From DASWIG01 sp965371445 (GTDB taxonomy: Bacteria; Acidobacteriota; Thermoanaerobaculia; Multivoradales; J023), in contig CBDUYN010000124.1 of the NCBI GenBank assembly GCA_965371445.1, positions 1 to 30,840 of the forward strand: a stretch of 30,840 nt of DNA, given 5' to 3'. The position numbers were made by a program, and so were the translations under genes. Each line of letters opens with the position of its first letter. Within the stretch, counting starts at the first letter, position 1. This document shows positions 15,107-23,605 of this stretch, piece after piece. The notes under the pieces were generated by a model. It was not told where the DNA came from. It made no database searches and saw nothing but the letters and a program-made list of their open reading frames with translations.

Positions 15107-17722
15107 CTACACTTTCGCCTCGTCGGCGGACCACACCTTTCGGGACGAGGACTCCTCCTCTCCATCGGGGTGGGAAGAGGCGGCGGCGCCGTAGAGGTGG
15201 GCGCTCGCCTTGGCGAGCGCCGCCTCGAGCTCGTCGAGCTTGATGGGTTTCGAGACGTAGTCGTCCATACCGGACTGGAGGCAACGCTCGCGGTCACCGG
15301 CCATGGTGTGGGCGGTCATGGCGACGATGTAGGGCCAGCGTCCCCGGGGCGGCTCGGCGCGGATCTGGCGGGTGGCTTCGAGTCCATCCATCTCGGGCAT
15401 CTGGACGTCCATCAAGACGACGTCGTAGGGTCGAACCTCGAGGGCCGCCAGCGCTTCCAGGCCGTTCGCGGCCACGTCGGCCTCGTACCCCAGGCGCTCG
15501 AGGATCCGCACCGCCACCTTCTGGTTGACCAGGTTGTCCTCGGTCACGAGGATGCGCAGCGGCGCCCGTCCGGCGACCTTCCATGCCGCGTCCACCTTGG
15601 CCGTCGTTTCGACAGGCGGGCTCGCCGGAAGCGCGGTCGGAGTGGTCCTGGCGATCATCGTGAAGTGGAAGGTCGACCCTTCGCCCACGGTCGACTCGAC
15701 CTCGATTTCGCCGCCCTGGATCCTGGCCAGCCGCCGGCTGATGGCGAGTCCCAGCCCGGTGCCGCCATATTGGCGGGTCAACGATCCGTCGACCTGCCGG
15801 AAGGCCTCGAAGAGCTGGTCCAGGGCCTCGGCGGGAATGCCGATTCCCGTGTCGCGGACGGCGAAATGGACCTCGCAGCTCCCGCCGTCGAGGCGGCGTG
15901 CGGAGACCGAGACCGAGACCTCCCCCGAATCGGTGAACTTGACCGCGTTCGAGAGCAGGTTCACCAGCACCTGCCGGGTGCGGGCGATGTCGCCCATGAC
16001 AATCTGCGGCGTGCCCTCGACGAAGGCCGCCACCAGCGCCAGCCCCTTCGGCGCCGCCATGGGGCGCACCATGGCGAAGCTTTCGCGAACCACGCTGTCG
16101 AGACGAAACGGCGCGCGGTCGAGCTCGAGCTTGCCCGACTCGATCTTCGCGAAGTCGAGAATGTCGTTGATCAGGACCAGCAGCGCCTCGCCGCTCATCC
16201 GGATCGTTTCCACGTACTCGCGCTGGGCCGTTGAGAGGTCGGTGTCAAGCAGCAGGCTCGTCATCCCGATGACGCCGTTCATCGGCGTTCGGATCTCATG
16301 GCTCATGTTGGCGACGAACTCGCTCTTGAGACGGTTCGCGGTGATCGCCTTCGTCGTCGCTTCTTCGAAGGCCCGGGTACGCTCCTCGACTTTTTGTTCC
16401 AGTCCCACCCGCAACTCCTCGAGCTCTTCGTAGACTCGCCGGAAACGGCAGGAGAGCGCGTAGGCCATCGAGGCAAGCACCGCCGTGAAACCGAGCGACG
16501 GAAAGGGGATGACGCCCGTCCATTCGGGGAAGAGCCGGAGGCTCAGCTCCACAACCTGGGCCGCCACCATCACGAGCCCTCCCACACCGATCAGCCGCGC
16601 CTCGGCGACACCGCCGATCCAGCTTTTGACGATCAGGATCGCGGCGGCGGCGAGCAGCGGGACGAGCCACGCCGAGCGCAACGTCTGCGTGTCGGCGCCG
16701 AGAGCGGCGTAGGGCCAGAAAGCGATCACAAGCACCAGGACGGCGTGGGAGAGCTGATAGGCGCGCAGCGTTCTTGAAATCGGCCTTCCGAAGAAAGGCC
16801 AGAGGAATTGAATCACCAGGACCGCCGCCAGGTGGCCCGTCGCGTCGCTCAGCCGTAGCACGAGCTCATAGTCGAAGGTCAGCTCGTAGACCCAGTAGGA
16901 GGTCAGGACGGTGTTGGCCGCGAAGGTCAAGGCGAGACCGGCGAAGACCAGGTAGTCGGTCCGCTCGCGCCGCCTCAGATAGAGCAGGAGGTGATAGGCG
17001 GAGGCGGCCACGAACAGAAAACAGAGGACGAGATAGCTAATCTCACGGTGAAGGCGCCGCTTCCAGACGAGCTCGACGCGATCGTGGAGAGCCGCGGAGT
17101 CGCCGATGAAGAGGCTCCTGCCCACCGGAGAGCCGGCGCCCAGACGGTCGGAGAGCCACCCCAACCGCCGGACCCGGAGCGCCACGACAAGGGTGCCGTC
17201 CTCTTCGAGCGCCTCGGCCGGAATGTCGAAGACCTCCTCGAACGGAAACGGCAGCGTCTCCGCGGCGCCCCGGCTGCTGCCGATCGGACGGCCACGCGCA
17301 AAAGCCTCCAACGCCCCAAAAGTCGTTGCGCCCAGGGCGAGGGCGAGCCGCCCCTCAACGGCGAGCGCCCGCTGGTGCGGACCGAGGGTCACCCGCCGTC
17401 GATACCAGACGTAGCCGTCGACGCCCTCGTAGCCGTGCTCGATCCAGGTGCCCGGCAAGAGGACCTCGTCCCAATCCGAGTCGTCCAAGTCGGGGGAGGC
17501 CCAGGCCTCGTCGTCGCCCCGGCGGGACTTCCACCTCTCGGAAGCTGGCTCAGCGTCGCTGTCCGCGGCGTGGCACGGTGTGGCGAGGATCCAGACGAGG
17601 AGCGTAACCAGCGCCGGCAGACCGATCCTCCGAGGTGATTTCTGCCGCCGGCCCGGGACAGGGTCGCCACAAGCCGCGGCGTGTCTGGATTCGCCGTTCA
17701 TCTTGGCCCGGCGCCGATCCAT
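15107..17722 (-). CDS. 7TMR-DISM hybrid sensor histidine kinase/response regulator
   Basis: About 871 residues if the ATG at 17722 is used; an ATG at 17701 is an alternative, and both precede the signal peptide (LPALVTLLVWILATPCHA). A periplasmic beta-sandwich of the 7TMR-DISM extracellular type follows (SDWDEVLLPGTW, then YVWYRRRVTLG). Seven membrane helices come next. A coiled coil leads into the HisKA helix with FVANMSHEIRTPMNG (His near residue 475). The ATPase domain has LLSNAVKFTDSG (N box), RDTGIGIP and YGGTGLGLAIS (G boxes). A C-terminal receiver carries VVLMDVQMPEMDG (phospho-Asp near 769) and DDYVSKPI. No output domain is attached, so it must signal through an unlinked Hpt or regulator. 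It lies 61 nt upstream of the cpgS homologue. Confidence 0.92.
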   Translation of the reverse strand: MDRRRAKMNGESRHAAACGDPVPGRRQKSPRRIGLPALVTLLVWILATPCHAADSDAEPASERWKSRRGDDEAWASPDLDDSDWDEVLLPGTWIEHGYEGVDGYVWYRRRVTLGPHQRALAVEGRLALALGATTFGALEAFARGRPIGSSRGAAETLPFPFEEVFDIPAEALEEDGTLVVALRVRRLGWLSDRLGAGSPVGRSLFIGDSAALHDRVELVWKRRLHREISYLVLCFLFVAASAYHLLLYLRRRERTDYLVFAGLALTFAANTVLTSYWVYELTFDYELVLRLSDATGHLAAVLVIQFLWPFFGRPISRTLRAYQLSHAVLVLVIAFWPYAALGADTQTLRSAWLVPLLAAAAILIVKSWIGGVAEARLIGVGGLVMVAAQVVELSLRLFPEWTGVIPFPSLGFTAVLASMAYALSCRFRRVYEELEELRVGLEQKVEERTRAFEEATTKAITANRLKSEFVANMSHEIRTPMNGVIGMTSLLLDTDLSTAQREYVETIRMSGEALLVLINDILDFAKIESGKLELDRAPFRLDSVVRESFAMVRPMAAPKGLALVAAFVEGTPQIVMGDIARTRQVLVNLLSNAVKFTDSGEVSVSVSARRLDGGSCEVHFAVRDTGIGIPAEALDQLFEAFRQVDGSLTRQYGGTGLGLAISRRLARIQGGEIEVESTVGEGSTFHFTMIARTTPTALPASPPVETTAKVDAAWKVAGRAPLRILVTEDNLVNQKVAVRILERLGYEADVAANGLEALAALEVRPYDVVLMDVQMPEMDGLEATRQIRAEPPRGRWPYIVAMTAHTMAGDRERCLQSGMDDYVSKPIKLDELEAALAKASAHLYGAAASSHPDGEEESSSRKVWSADEAKV

Positions 17723-17786
17723 GCGGCGCGTTTGCGTCCCCCGACCCGGAGTGGCGCTCAGTATACCGCGGTCCGGCGGGGGATGC

Positions 17787-18342
17787 TCAATCGCGGCCTT
17801 CGAGGTGCGAGACCAGGCCGGGATAGCCGGTACCGCGCGGTAGGGGGAAAGGCAAGGTGCCGTTTTCGGCGCGGACGTGGAAGAAGAGGACCATTTGCGG
17901 CAAGAGGCTCGTGGGGCCGCGCACGGCGACGCCTTCCCAGATGGCGTGGAGCACGCTGCCGTGCGGCGCCTGCTCCACCTCGTAGCGGCCCGGCCCGTCG
18001 AAGTCCGCAAAGAAGCGCGCTTCGAGCACGGTCTTGCCGCCACCCTCCTCCTCTTCGCGACGCGGCGCGGCGAGCTCGATCCCAAGGCGCGCCGGAAGCC
18101 GCAGCCACGCCGGCCAAAGGACGAAGCGGGTGCCACCGTCCTCGCGGCGCTCGTAGCCGCTGACCCGCCCGCCTTTCCACCACGTCCAGGGCTCGACGAG
18201 CGCCGCGACGACATCGTCCGCCGCCGCGGCGACGGGGACCGTCGCATCCGTGTAGATGTGCCGTCCCTAGAAGCCGCGCGGAGTGCTGGATGGGATCGGC
18301 GCCCTCGGTCCCCCGTGGGCTCGACGGGATCTTCTTGGTCAT
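17787..18342 (-). pseudogene. SRPBCC-like protein with a one-base frameshift
   Basis: The ATG at 18342 lies in an ATGA overlap with the acyltransferase stop, so translation is coupled. The first 25 residues (MTKKIPSSPRGTEGADPIQH...) read in one frame. From about 18264 the sensible protein continues in another frame: YTDATVPVAAAADDVV, then LVEPWTWWKGGRVSGYERR, then PGRYEVEQAPHGSVLHAIWE, ending at 17787. Removing one base near 18264 joins the halves smoothly (RLLGRHIYTDATVP). The result would be about 184 residues with the feel of an SRPBCC/START-like ligand-binding fold. It could be a true frameshift mutation or a sequencing error. Position after a WS/DGAT gene suggests a lipid-related role, but this is inference. 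Confidence 0.6.
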
Positions 18343-19658
18343 GACGTCGAGATCTTACTAGAAACCATGGAGTCACGGAGCAGCTCAAGCTCCTGCTCGA
18401 AGGCCTCGACGATCTGCGCCGGGTCCTCGACAAGCGCCGTGTCGGCGATCACCCCGAGGTAGAACCGGCCCGCGAAGCTCATCATCGAGATGCCGATGCC
18501 GACGTCGGCGCGCTGCGGCACCCAAAAAAGCATCGCCCGCAGGCGCCTACCGGCGAGCGAGACCTTGCGGCGCGGACCCGGGAGGTTCGAGATCACACAG
18601 GTACACTTGTTGGCCAGGAAGTCGATCAGGAGCCGGCTCGTCCAGAGCGGCAGGACGGCCAGCATCAAGCGCACCGTCCCATAGGTGAAGATCGGCTCGA
18701 CGCTGCGCTTGAGCCGGGCAAGGCGCTCGTTCATCGCCCGCAGGCGCTCGCGAGGGTCCTCGTAACCCACCGGTAGGCCGAAGAGCACGGCGGCGAACTT
18801 GTTCTCCATGTGTGGCCTCTCGTCGACCGAGCGGATGTTGATCGGCATCGACACCCGAAGCTGGCCGAGCCTCTCGCCGGAACGCTCCCGGACATGGCGT
18901 TCGAACGCCCCCGTCACACAGGACATCAGGACGTCGTTGACCGTGGCGCCATAGGCGTTCTTGACCTCCTTGACGTGCTCGACGTCGATCGGCTGTGTCC
19001 AGGCGACGCGCTTCGTGCCCGAGAGCTTCGGACCGTGGAGCGGGTTTCGGTCCGGCCACCAGAGGAGCTTCTGGAGGAGCAGGAAGGGTCCCAGGAGGAC
19101 GGTCTTTAGAAGCATCCACCAGGAGCTCTTGGGCTTGTTCATCGCCCGGGCCTCGCGCTCGAGCTCGGCCTCGTCGTCGTCCTCGCCGCAGTCCATCAAG
19201 GAGAAGACCACCGGTAGGAGCGAGATCCCGTCGGCCATGACGTGGTGGATGCGGGTGTAGAGCAAGCTTTTCTCGTCGGTGAAACGGGGGATGAGCTGGA
19301 TCTGCCACAGTGGCCGGTCCTCGGGCAGCGGGGTCGAGGCGAGGCTCGTGATGTAGGCCTGGAGCTTCTCGCGCCCGGTGAGGGCCTCCGGGTCCTCGGC
19401 AAGCGGCGGGGACAGGAAGATATGGCGGGCGATGTCGAAGTCGTCGTCGCCTTGCCAGTAGGGACGTCCACGGCGGTAGACGACACGCTGCGTAAAGCGC
19501 GGGAAGTGGATCCGCTTGGTGAAGATTTTCCGCAGGGTCTCGACGTCCATCCGGTCGAGGGTGAAGACGGTGTTGATCACCATCAGGTTCTCGGGGGAGT
19601 CCTGGAGCCATACGGCGTCGCGTCCGGCAACCCGCCGGAGCGGTCTTTTCTCTGACAC
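18339..19658 (-). CDS. Wax ester synthase/diacylglycerol acyltransferase (WS/DGAT)
   Basis: This 439-residue enzyme transfers acyl groups from acyl-CoA to long-chain alcohols or diacylglycerol, making wax esters or triacylglycerol. The catalytic HHxxxDG motif is present as HHVMADG near residue 137, with the early WLQDSPENLMVIN segment typical of the family. The C-terminal half (DUF1298 domain) shows the TVNDVLMSCVTGAF, SMPINIRS and CVISNLPGPRRKVSLAG blocks. The chosen start is a GTG at 19658, with AAGGA just upstream and 17 nt after the gamma-glutamyltransferase stop. The longer open frame would overlap that gene. Its stop overlaps the next ATG (ATGA). It appears intact. Confidence 0.9.
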   Translation of the reverse strand: MSEKRPLRRVAGRDAVWLQDSPENLMVINTVFTLDRMDVETLRKIFTKRIHFPRFTQRVVYRRGRPYWQGDDDFDIARHIFLSPPLAEDPEALTGREKLQAYITSLASTPLPEDRPLWQIQLIPRFTDEKSLLYTRIHHVMADGISLLPVVFSLMDCGEDDDEAELEREARAMNKPKSSWWMLLKTVLLGPFLLLQKLLWWPDRNPLHGPKLSGTKRVAWTQPIDVEHVKEVKNAYGATVNDVLMSCVTGAFERHVRERSGERLGQLRVSMPINIRSVDERPHMENKFAAVLFGLPVGYEDPRERLRAMNERLARLKRSVEPIFTYGTVRLMLAVLPLWTSRLLIDFLANKCTCVISNLPGPRRKVSLAGRRLRAMLFWVPQRADVGIGISMMSFAGRFYLGVIADTALVEDPAQIVEAFEQELELLRDSMVSSKISTS

Positions 19659-19675
19659 GTCCTTACGTCCCGGTC

Positions 19676-21592
19676 CTACCAGGCGATTCCGTAGTCTTCG
19701 CCGAAGTTCGACGCGCCGCCCCACATCGTGCCGTGCTCGTGGTCGAAAACGATCGCGGTGATCGGCCCTGAGGTCCGGGAGCGCCTCTCGACGCGGTAGC
19801 CCATCTCGCGCAGCCTGGCGATCACCCAGGGCGGCACGTCGTCGCGCACCACGAGCCGGCCGGGCTCGGCCTTGTGGGCGCCGAAAGAGCTTTGCATCTG
19901 ATAGCTCGTGATGTTCGCCGCCTCCGCCGCCTGCTGGACGTTCATCCCGAACTCGAAGACGTTCAAGAAAAACTGCAGCAGGTTCTGGTCCTGGGTATCC
20001 CCGCCCTGGACGGCGAAGGACATGTAGGGCCGGCCGTCCTTCATGGCCATCCCCGGCGTCAGCGTCGCCCGCGGGCGTTTGCCGGGCTCGACGAGGTTGT
20101 AGGGGTTAAGCCTCGGGTCGAGGACGAAGCTCTGCATGCGTTGCGAGAGCCCGATGCCGGTCTTGCCGGCGATCACCGCGGGGATCCAGCCGCCGCTCGG
20201 CGTCACCGAGACGATCCAGCCCTCCTTGTCGGCCGCCTGGATCGACGTCGTCCCGGCGACGAAGGCCTCGTCGTGGCTCATCCGAGCTCCCCCCTCGCTC
20301 CCCCCAGGGGGACGGCCGAAGGCTTGCTGGAAGCCACCCTCGCCCTCGCCCTTCGCCGCGGGTGGGATCGGCGTCCACTTCTTGAGCAGATCGAGGTAGG
20401 GGTTCTCGCCGTCCTGGAAGAGGTAGGGGTTGCCGGGTTTCGTGTCGGGGTCGTTTTTCTCCCAGTCGATCTCGTCGAAACGCTTCTTCGCGTACTCTTT
20501 CGACAGCAGGCCCTCGATCGGCTCCTCGGGCGGGAAGTAGGGGTCACCGTAATAGAAGTCGCGGTCGGAAAAGGCGAGATTCATCGCCTGGTAGAGGGCG
20601 TGCATGTAGGCCGCGCTGTTGTAGCCCATCGACTTCAAGTCGACGTTTTCGAGGATGTTCAGGGCCTGGAGCATGACCGGACCCTGGACCCAATGGGTCA
20701 GCTTGTAGACGGTGACGCCCCGGTAGTCGGTCGCGGCGGGCTCCTCGAGCTTGACCTCCCAGGCGTCGAGGTCGGCCAGAGTGATGAGCCCCCCCTGCTC
20801 CTGGACGCTGCGGACCAGCTCTTCGGCGATGTCGCCGCGGTAGAAGCGGTCGTAGGCGGCGTAGATCGCCGACCTGCGGCTCTTGCCGGCGGCGAGGGCC
20901 TCTTTTTCGGTCTCGACGAGCTTCAAGAGCGTGTCGCGCAGGTCGTGCTGACGAAAGACCTCGCCAGGATGAGGCGCCGCCCTCTGCTTCGGATGCTCCT
21001 CGTCGAGGTGCGGCAAGAAAACCGCCTTCGAGTAGGGCCACTGGGCCAGCATCTTGCGGCGCCGCTCCATGTTGTTGGCCTGAGAGGCCTCGATGGGGTA
21101 GCCCTCGGCCATCTCGATCGACGGGGCGAGGACGCTGGCGAGGCTCATCGTGCCGTACTCGGCGAGCATCGTCATGAGCGCCCCGGGCGTGCCGGGGGTC
21201 ACCGCGGCCAGAGGTCCGTATTCGGGCGGATAGAGGTGGCCCTGTGACCTGAAGTACTCGACCGTGGCGCCGGTCGGCGCGATACCGAGGCCGTTCAAAC
21301 CGATGACCTTCCCGGTCTTGGGATTGTAGATGAGCGCCTGGGTCTCGCCGCCCCATCCGAGGGTGTCCCACATGGTGCAGGTGGCGGCGAGCATGGCGCA
21401 GGTGGCATCGACGGCGTTGCCGCCGCGGCTGAAGATCATCGCCCCGGCGGTCGCCCCCAGGGGCTTGCCGGTCACCGCCACCCAGTGGCGGCCGTGGAGC
21501 ACCGGCTTCTGCGTCCGCTGGGCGGACGCGGCCGGTACGAGCGTCAAGGTGGTCAGGGCCACCAAGGCCAGCGTCGCTAGAGTCTTCGACAT
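19676..21592 (-). CDS. Periplasmic gamma-glutamyltransferase-family Ntn hydrolase
   Basis: This 638-residue protein begins with a signal peptide (LATLALVALTTLTLVPAASA), and GAGGAGG precedes the ATG. It belongs to the gamma-glutamyltransferase family of self-cleaving enzymes that hydrolyse or transfer gamma-glutamyl groups, usually from glutathione. The early block MIFSRGGNAVDATCAMLA matches the family start (normally G.GNA.DA). The self-cleavage and nucleophile threonine is most likely the first Thr of AGTTSIQAADKEG, near residue 448, which would give a large and a small chain. Later blocks TPGMAMKDGRPYMSFAVQGGD and GGASNFGEDYG also fit. The substrate may differ from glutathione, as in many paralogues. 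It is followed closely by the WS/DGAT gene. Confidence 0.9.
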   Translation of the reverse strand: MSKTLATLALVALTTLTLVPAASAQRTQKPVLHGRHWVAVTGKPLGATAGAMIFSRGGNAVDATCAMLAATCTMWDTLGWGGETQALIYNPKTGKVIGLNGLGIAPTGATVEYFRSQGHLYPPEYGPLAAVTPGTPGALMTMLAEYGTMSLASVLAPSIEMAEGYPIEASQANNMERRRKMLAQWPYSKAVFLPHLDEEHPKQRAAPHPGEVFRQHDLRDTLLKLVETEKEALAAGKSRRSAIYAAYDRFYRGDIAEELVRSVQEQGGLITLADLDAWEVKLEEPAATDYRGVTVYKLTHWVQGPVMLQALNILENVDLKSMGYNSAAYMHALYQAMNLAFSDRDFYYGDPYFPPEEPIEGLLSKEYAKKRFDEIDWEKNDPDTKPGNPYLFQDGENPYLDLLKKWTPIPPAAKGEGEGGFQQAFGRPPGGSEGGARMSHDEAFVAGTTSIQAADKEGWIVSVTPSGGWIPAVIAGKTGIGLSQRMQSFVLDPRLNPYNLVEPGKRPRATLTPGMAMKDGRPYMSFAVQGGDTQDQNLLQFFLNVFEFGMNVQQAAEAANITSYQMQSSFGAHKAEPGRLVVRDDVPPWVIARLREMGYRVERRSRTSGPITAIVFDHEHGTMWGGASNFGEDYGIAW

Positions 21593-21705
21593 TCTCCGTC
21601 CTCCTCGTCATCGGGGGGTTGGACCCCTATCGTACAGGGAAGGAGGACCGGAAAGGACCCTGGTCCGAGATTCCGGCGGCTCCAAGCTCCGCGTGAAGCC
21701 GACGC

Positions 21706-22344
21706 CTACATCAGGTGGGAACGCTCGGAGCCGAGCTCCCTGCGCAGCTTCTGCATCGCCAGAAGCGTCCGGGTCTTGACGGTGCCGATGGGGATGCCGG
21801 TGCGCTCGGCCACCTCGCGCTGGGTGAGGCCACGGAAGAACGAGTACTCCAGCACCTGCCTCTGGGCCTCCGGCAGACGCTCCAGGGCGTCGCGCAGCCG
21901 CGTGGCCCGCTCGTGGTTCAGGACGTTCGAGTAGCTCTTCGGACGCTCCGCGTTGGGGACCTCGCGCTCAACCGCAGAGCGCATCGCCTCCATTCGCTGG
22001 TAGGAGCGCAGACGGTCCAGGCACCGGCTGCGGGTGATCAGCACCAGCCAGCTGGAGACCGCGGCCCGCGTCCGGTCGTAGTCCGCCGCCCGGCGCCAGG
22101 CGTAGAAGAAGACCTCCTGGACCACCTCCTCGGCGTCCTGGCGGTTGCGGAGGATCTTCAGCGCCATCCCGAGCAGCATCGGCGAATGGCGGTCGTAGAG
22201 CACCGCGAGGCCGTCGCGGTACCCGTCGGCGGCCAGCAATAGGAGATCCGCGTCCGTCAACAAGTCCGGCGAGGCCTTGAGCAACGCCGGCGAGATCGGC
22301 GTCGTTGCGTGGGCTTCGTAGCACCTGAGCGCAGCCTTCGTCAT
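21706..22344 (-). CDS. ECF-type RNA polymerase sigma factor
   Basis: This 212-residue sigma factor starts at ATG 22344 after GGAGGG. Region 2 is visible as GYRDGLAVLYDRHSPMLLGMA, then QDAEEVVQEVFFYAWRRA and SSWLVLITRSRCLDRLRS. Region 4 is visible as LPEAQRQVLEYSFFRGLTQ, REVAERTGIPIGTVKTRT and QKLRREL, with the helix-turn-helix that reads the -35 box. The protein ends almost at once after region 4. No anti-sigma gene follows; the next gene on the strand is the gamma-glutamyltransferase 113 nt downstream. The sigma gene may control itself through the half-site-rich region upstream and perhaps the genes after it. Confidence 0.9.
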   Translation of the reverse strand: MTKAALRCYEAHATTPISPALLKASPDLLTDADLLLLAADGYRDGLAVLYDRHSPMLLGMALKILRNRQDAEEVVQEVFFYAWRRAADYDRTRAAVSSWLVLITRSRCLDRLRSYQRMEAMRSAVEREVPNAERPKSYSNVLNHERATRLRDALERLPEAQRQVLEYSFFRGLTQREVAERTGIPIGTVKTRTLLAMQKLRRELGSERSHLM

Positions 22345-22720
22345 CTTCAATCCCTCCGTGTCGGGTTGGCTCTTCGGTTCGTCTCTGCACGCTCCTTCAG
22401 CAAAGGCGATACCAGCGAGAGCCGGATGGGAGGAGCTGCTCTCCAGGCGGGACGAACGGGAAACCATCCTCCCGGAGACACGAAAGCAGGTAATTCCCCC
22501 TGCAGATGATGGTGAGGCCATCTTTTTATAAGGAAAATCCCTTCCCGATATTTCGGAGCTCCCAAAATGTCGGGGGTTGCATTTCGCGACATTTCGTGAG
22601 CGGCCTGGTGTGTCGGCGGCGGAGCGGTCAGCGTCTCGGCGATCAGGAGCGAGCAGCCGTGCACACGGATGCCGCTTGACCGGCCGGCCGGGCTCCGACT
22701 AGGCTCGGCGCCATCGATCG
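22345..22720. promoter_or_regulatory. Divergent control region with three related half-sites
   Basis: This 376-bp gap separates the sigma gene (minus) from the permease operon (plus) and contains the lowest-GC patch of the central window. CCCGATATTT (22544-22553), AAATGTCGGG (22565-22574) and CGACATTT (22587-22594) are related. The middle one can pair with either neighbour, and AAATGTCG/CGACATTT is a perfect 8-bp inverted repeat with a 14-nt spacer. A TTATAA at 22526-22531 lies downstream on the minus strand and could be the -10 of the sigma gene, putting the half-sites near its -35. The regulator is unknown. Confidence 0.5.
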
Positions 22721-23593
22721 ATGGACGTCTTTCTACAGCTGACGATCTCGGGCCTTGCCAACGGCATGGTCTACGCCCTGGCGGCGGTGGGTTTCGTCAT
22801 CGTCTACAAGGCGAGCGGCGTCATCAACTTCGCCCAGGGGGAGCTGCTGCTCTTCGGCGCTTACCTGGCCTTCGCCATGATCGTCCAGCTGGGGCTACCG
22901 TGGGCCGTGGGGGTGGCGGCGACGCTGGTCGCGGCGGTGCTCCTGGCGCTCGTGGTCGAGCGCTTCGTGCTGCGCCCGCTGGTGGGCGAGCCGGTGCTCT
23001 CGATGATCATGGCGACGATCGCGCTCTCGAGCCTCCTGAAAGCGTTCGTCAACGCCGTCTGGGGGGCTCGCCCGAAGAGCTTCCCGGCGTTTCTGCCCTC
23101 GGGTCCGGTACGCCTCGGTCCGGCGACCGTGAGCGCCGACCGGCTGCTGACGATCCTGATCGCCGCTGTGCTGCTCTGCGCCTGCGCCCTTTTCTTCCGT
23201 TATACCAAGGACGGCATCGCCATGCGGGCGATCGCCGACGACCAGCAGGCGGGGTTGTCCATGGGGATCAGCATCCGGCGGGTCCTGGCGGTGGCCTGGG
23301 CGATGGCGGCGGTGAGCGGCGCGGTGGGGGGCATGATGCTCGCCAATATCTTCGGCGTCGGTCCCGAGGTCAGCTCGATCGGGCTGCGGGTGTTCCCGGT
23401 GGTGATCCTCGGCGGCCTCGACTCGATCGCCGGGGCGGTCGTGGGCGGCGTTGTGATCGGCCTCCTGGAGACCTGGGTGGGCGGCTATGTCGGCCACGGA
23501 CTGCACCAGATCGTGCCCTTCGTCGTGCTGATCCTGGTGCTGATGGTGCGGCCTTACGGACTTTTCGGCAAGCCCGTCATCGAACGGGTCTGA
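22721..23593 (+). CDS. livH: Branched-chain amino acid type ABC transporter permease (LivH-like)
   Basis: A 290-residue inner-membrane permease of the LivH family. It shows the family's opening LANGMVYALAAVGFVIVYKASG and INFAQGE, several hydrophobic helices, and the cytoplasmic coupling-loop block KDGIAMRAIADDQQAGLSMG that contacts the ATPase. The C-terminus has ILGGLDSIAGAVVGG and MVRPYGLFG. The ATG at 22721 is embedded in a perfect palindrome (22711-22724) and has no strong ribosome binding site. It is followed after 12 nt by the LivM-like gene. Family members carry amino acids, amides, urea or aromatic acids, so the substrate is not settled. Confidence 0.9.
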   Translation: MDVFLQLTISGLANGMVYALAAVGFVIVYKASGVINFAQGELLLFGAYLAFAMIVQLGLPWAVGVAATLVAAVLLALVVERFVLRPLVGEPVLSMIMATIALSSLLKAFVNAVWGARPKSFPAFLPSGPVRLGPATVSADRLLTILIAAVLLCACALFFRYTKDGIAMRAIADDQQAGLSMGISIRRVLAVAWAMAAVSGAVGGMMLANIFGVGPEVSSIGLRVFPVVILGGLDSIAGAVVGGVVIGLLETWVGGYVGHGLHQIVPFVVLILVLMVRPYGLFGKPVIERV

Positions 23594-23605
23594 GGGCGGG
23601 CAGGC

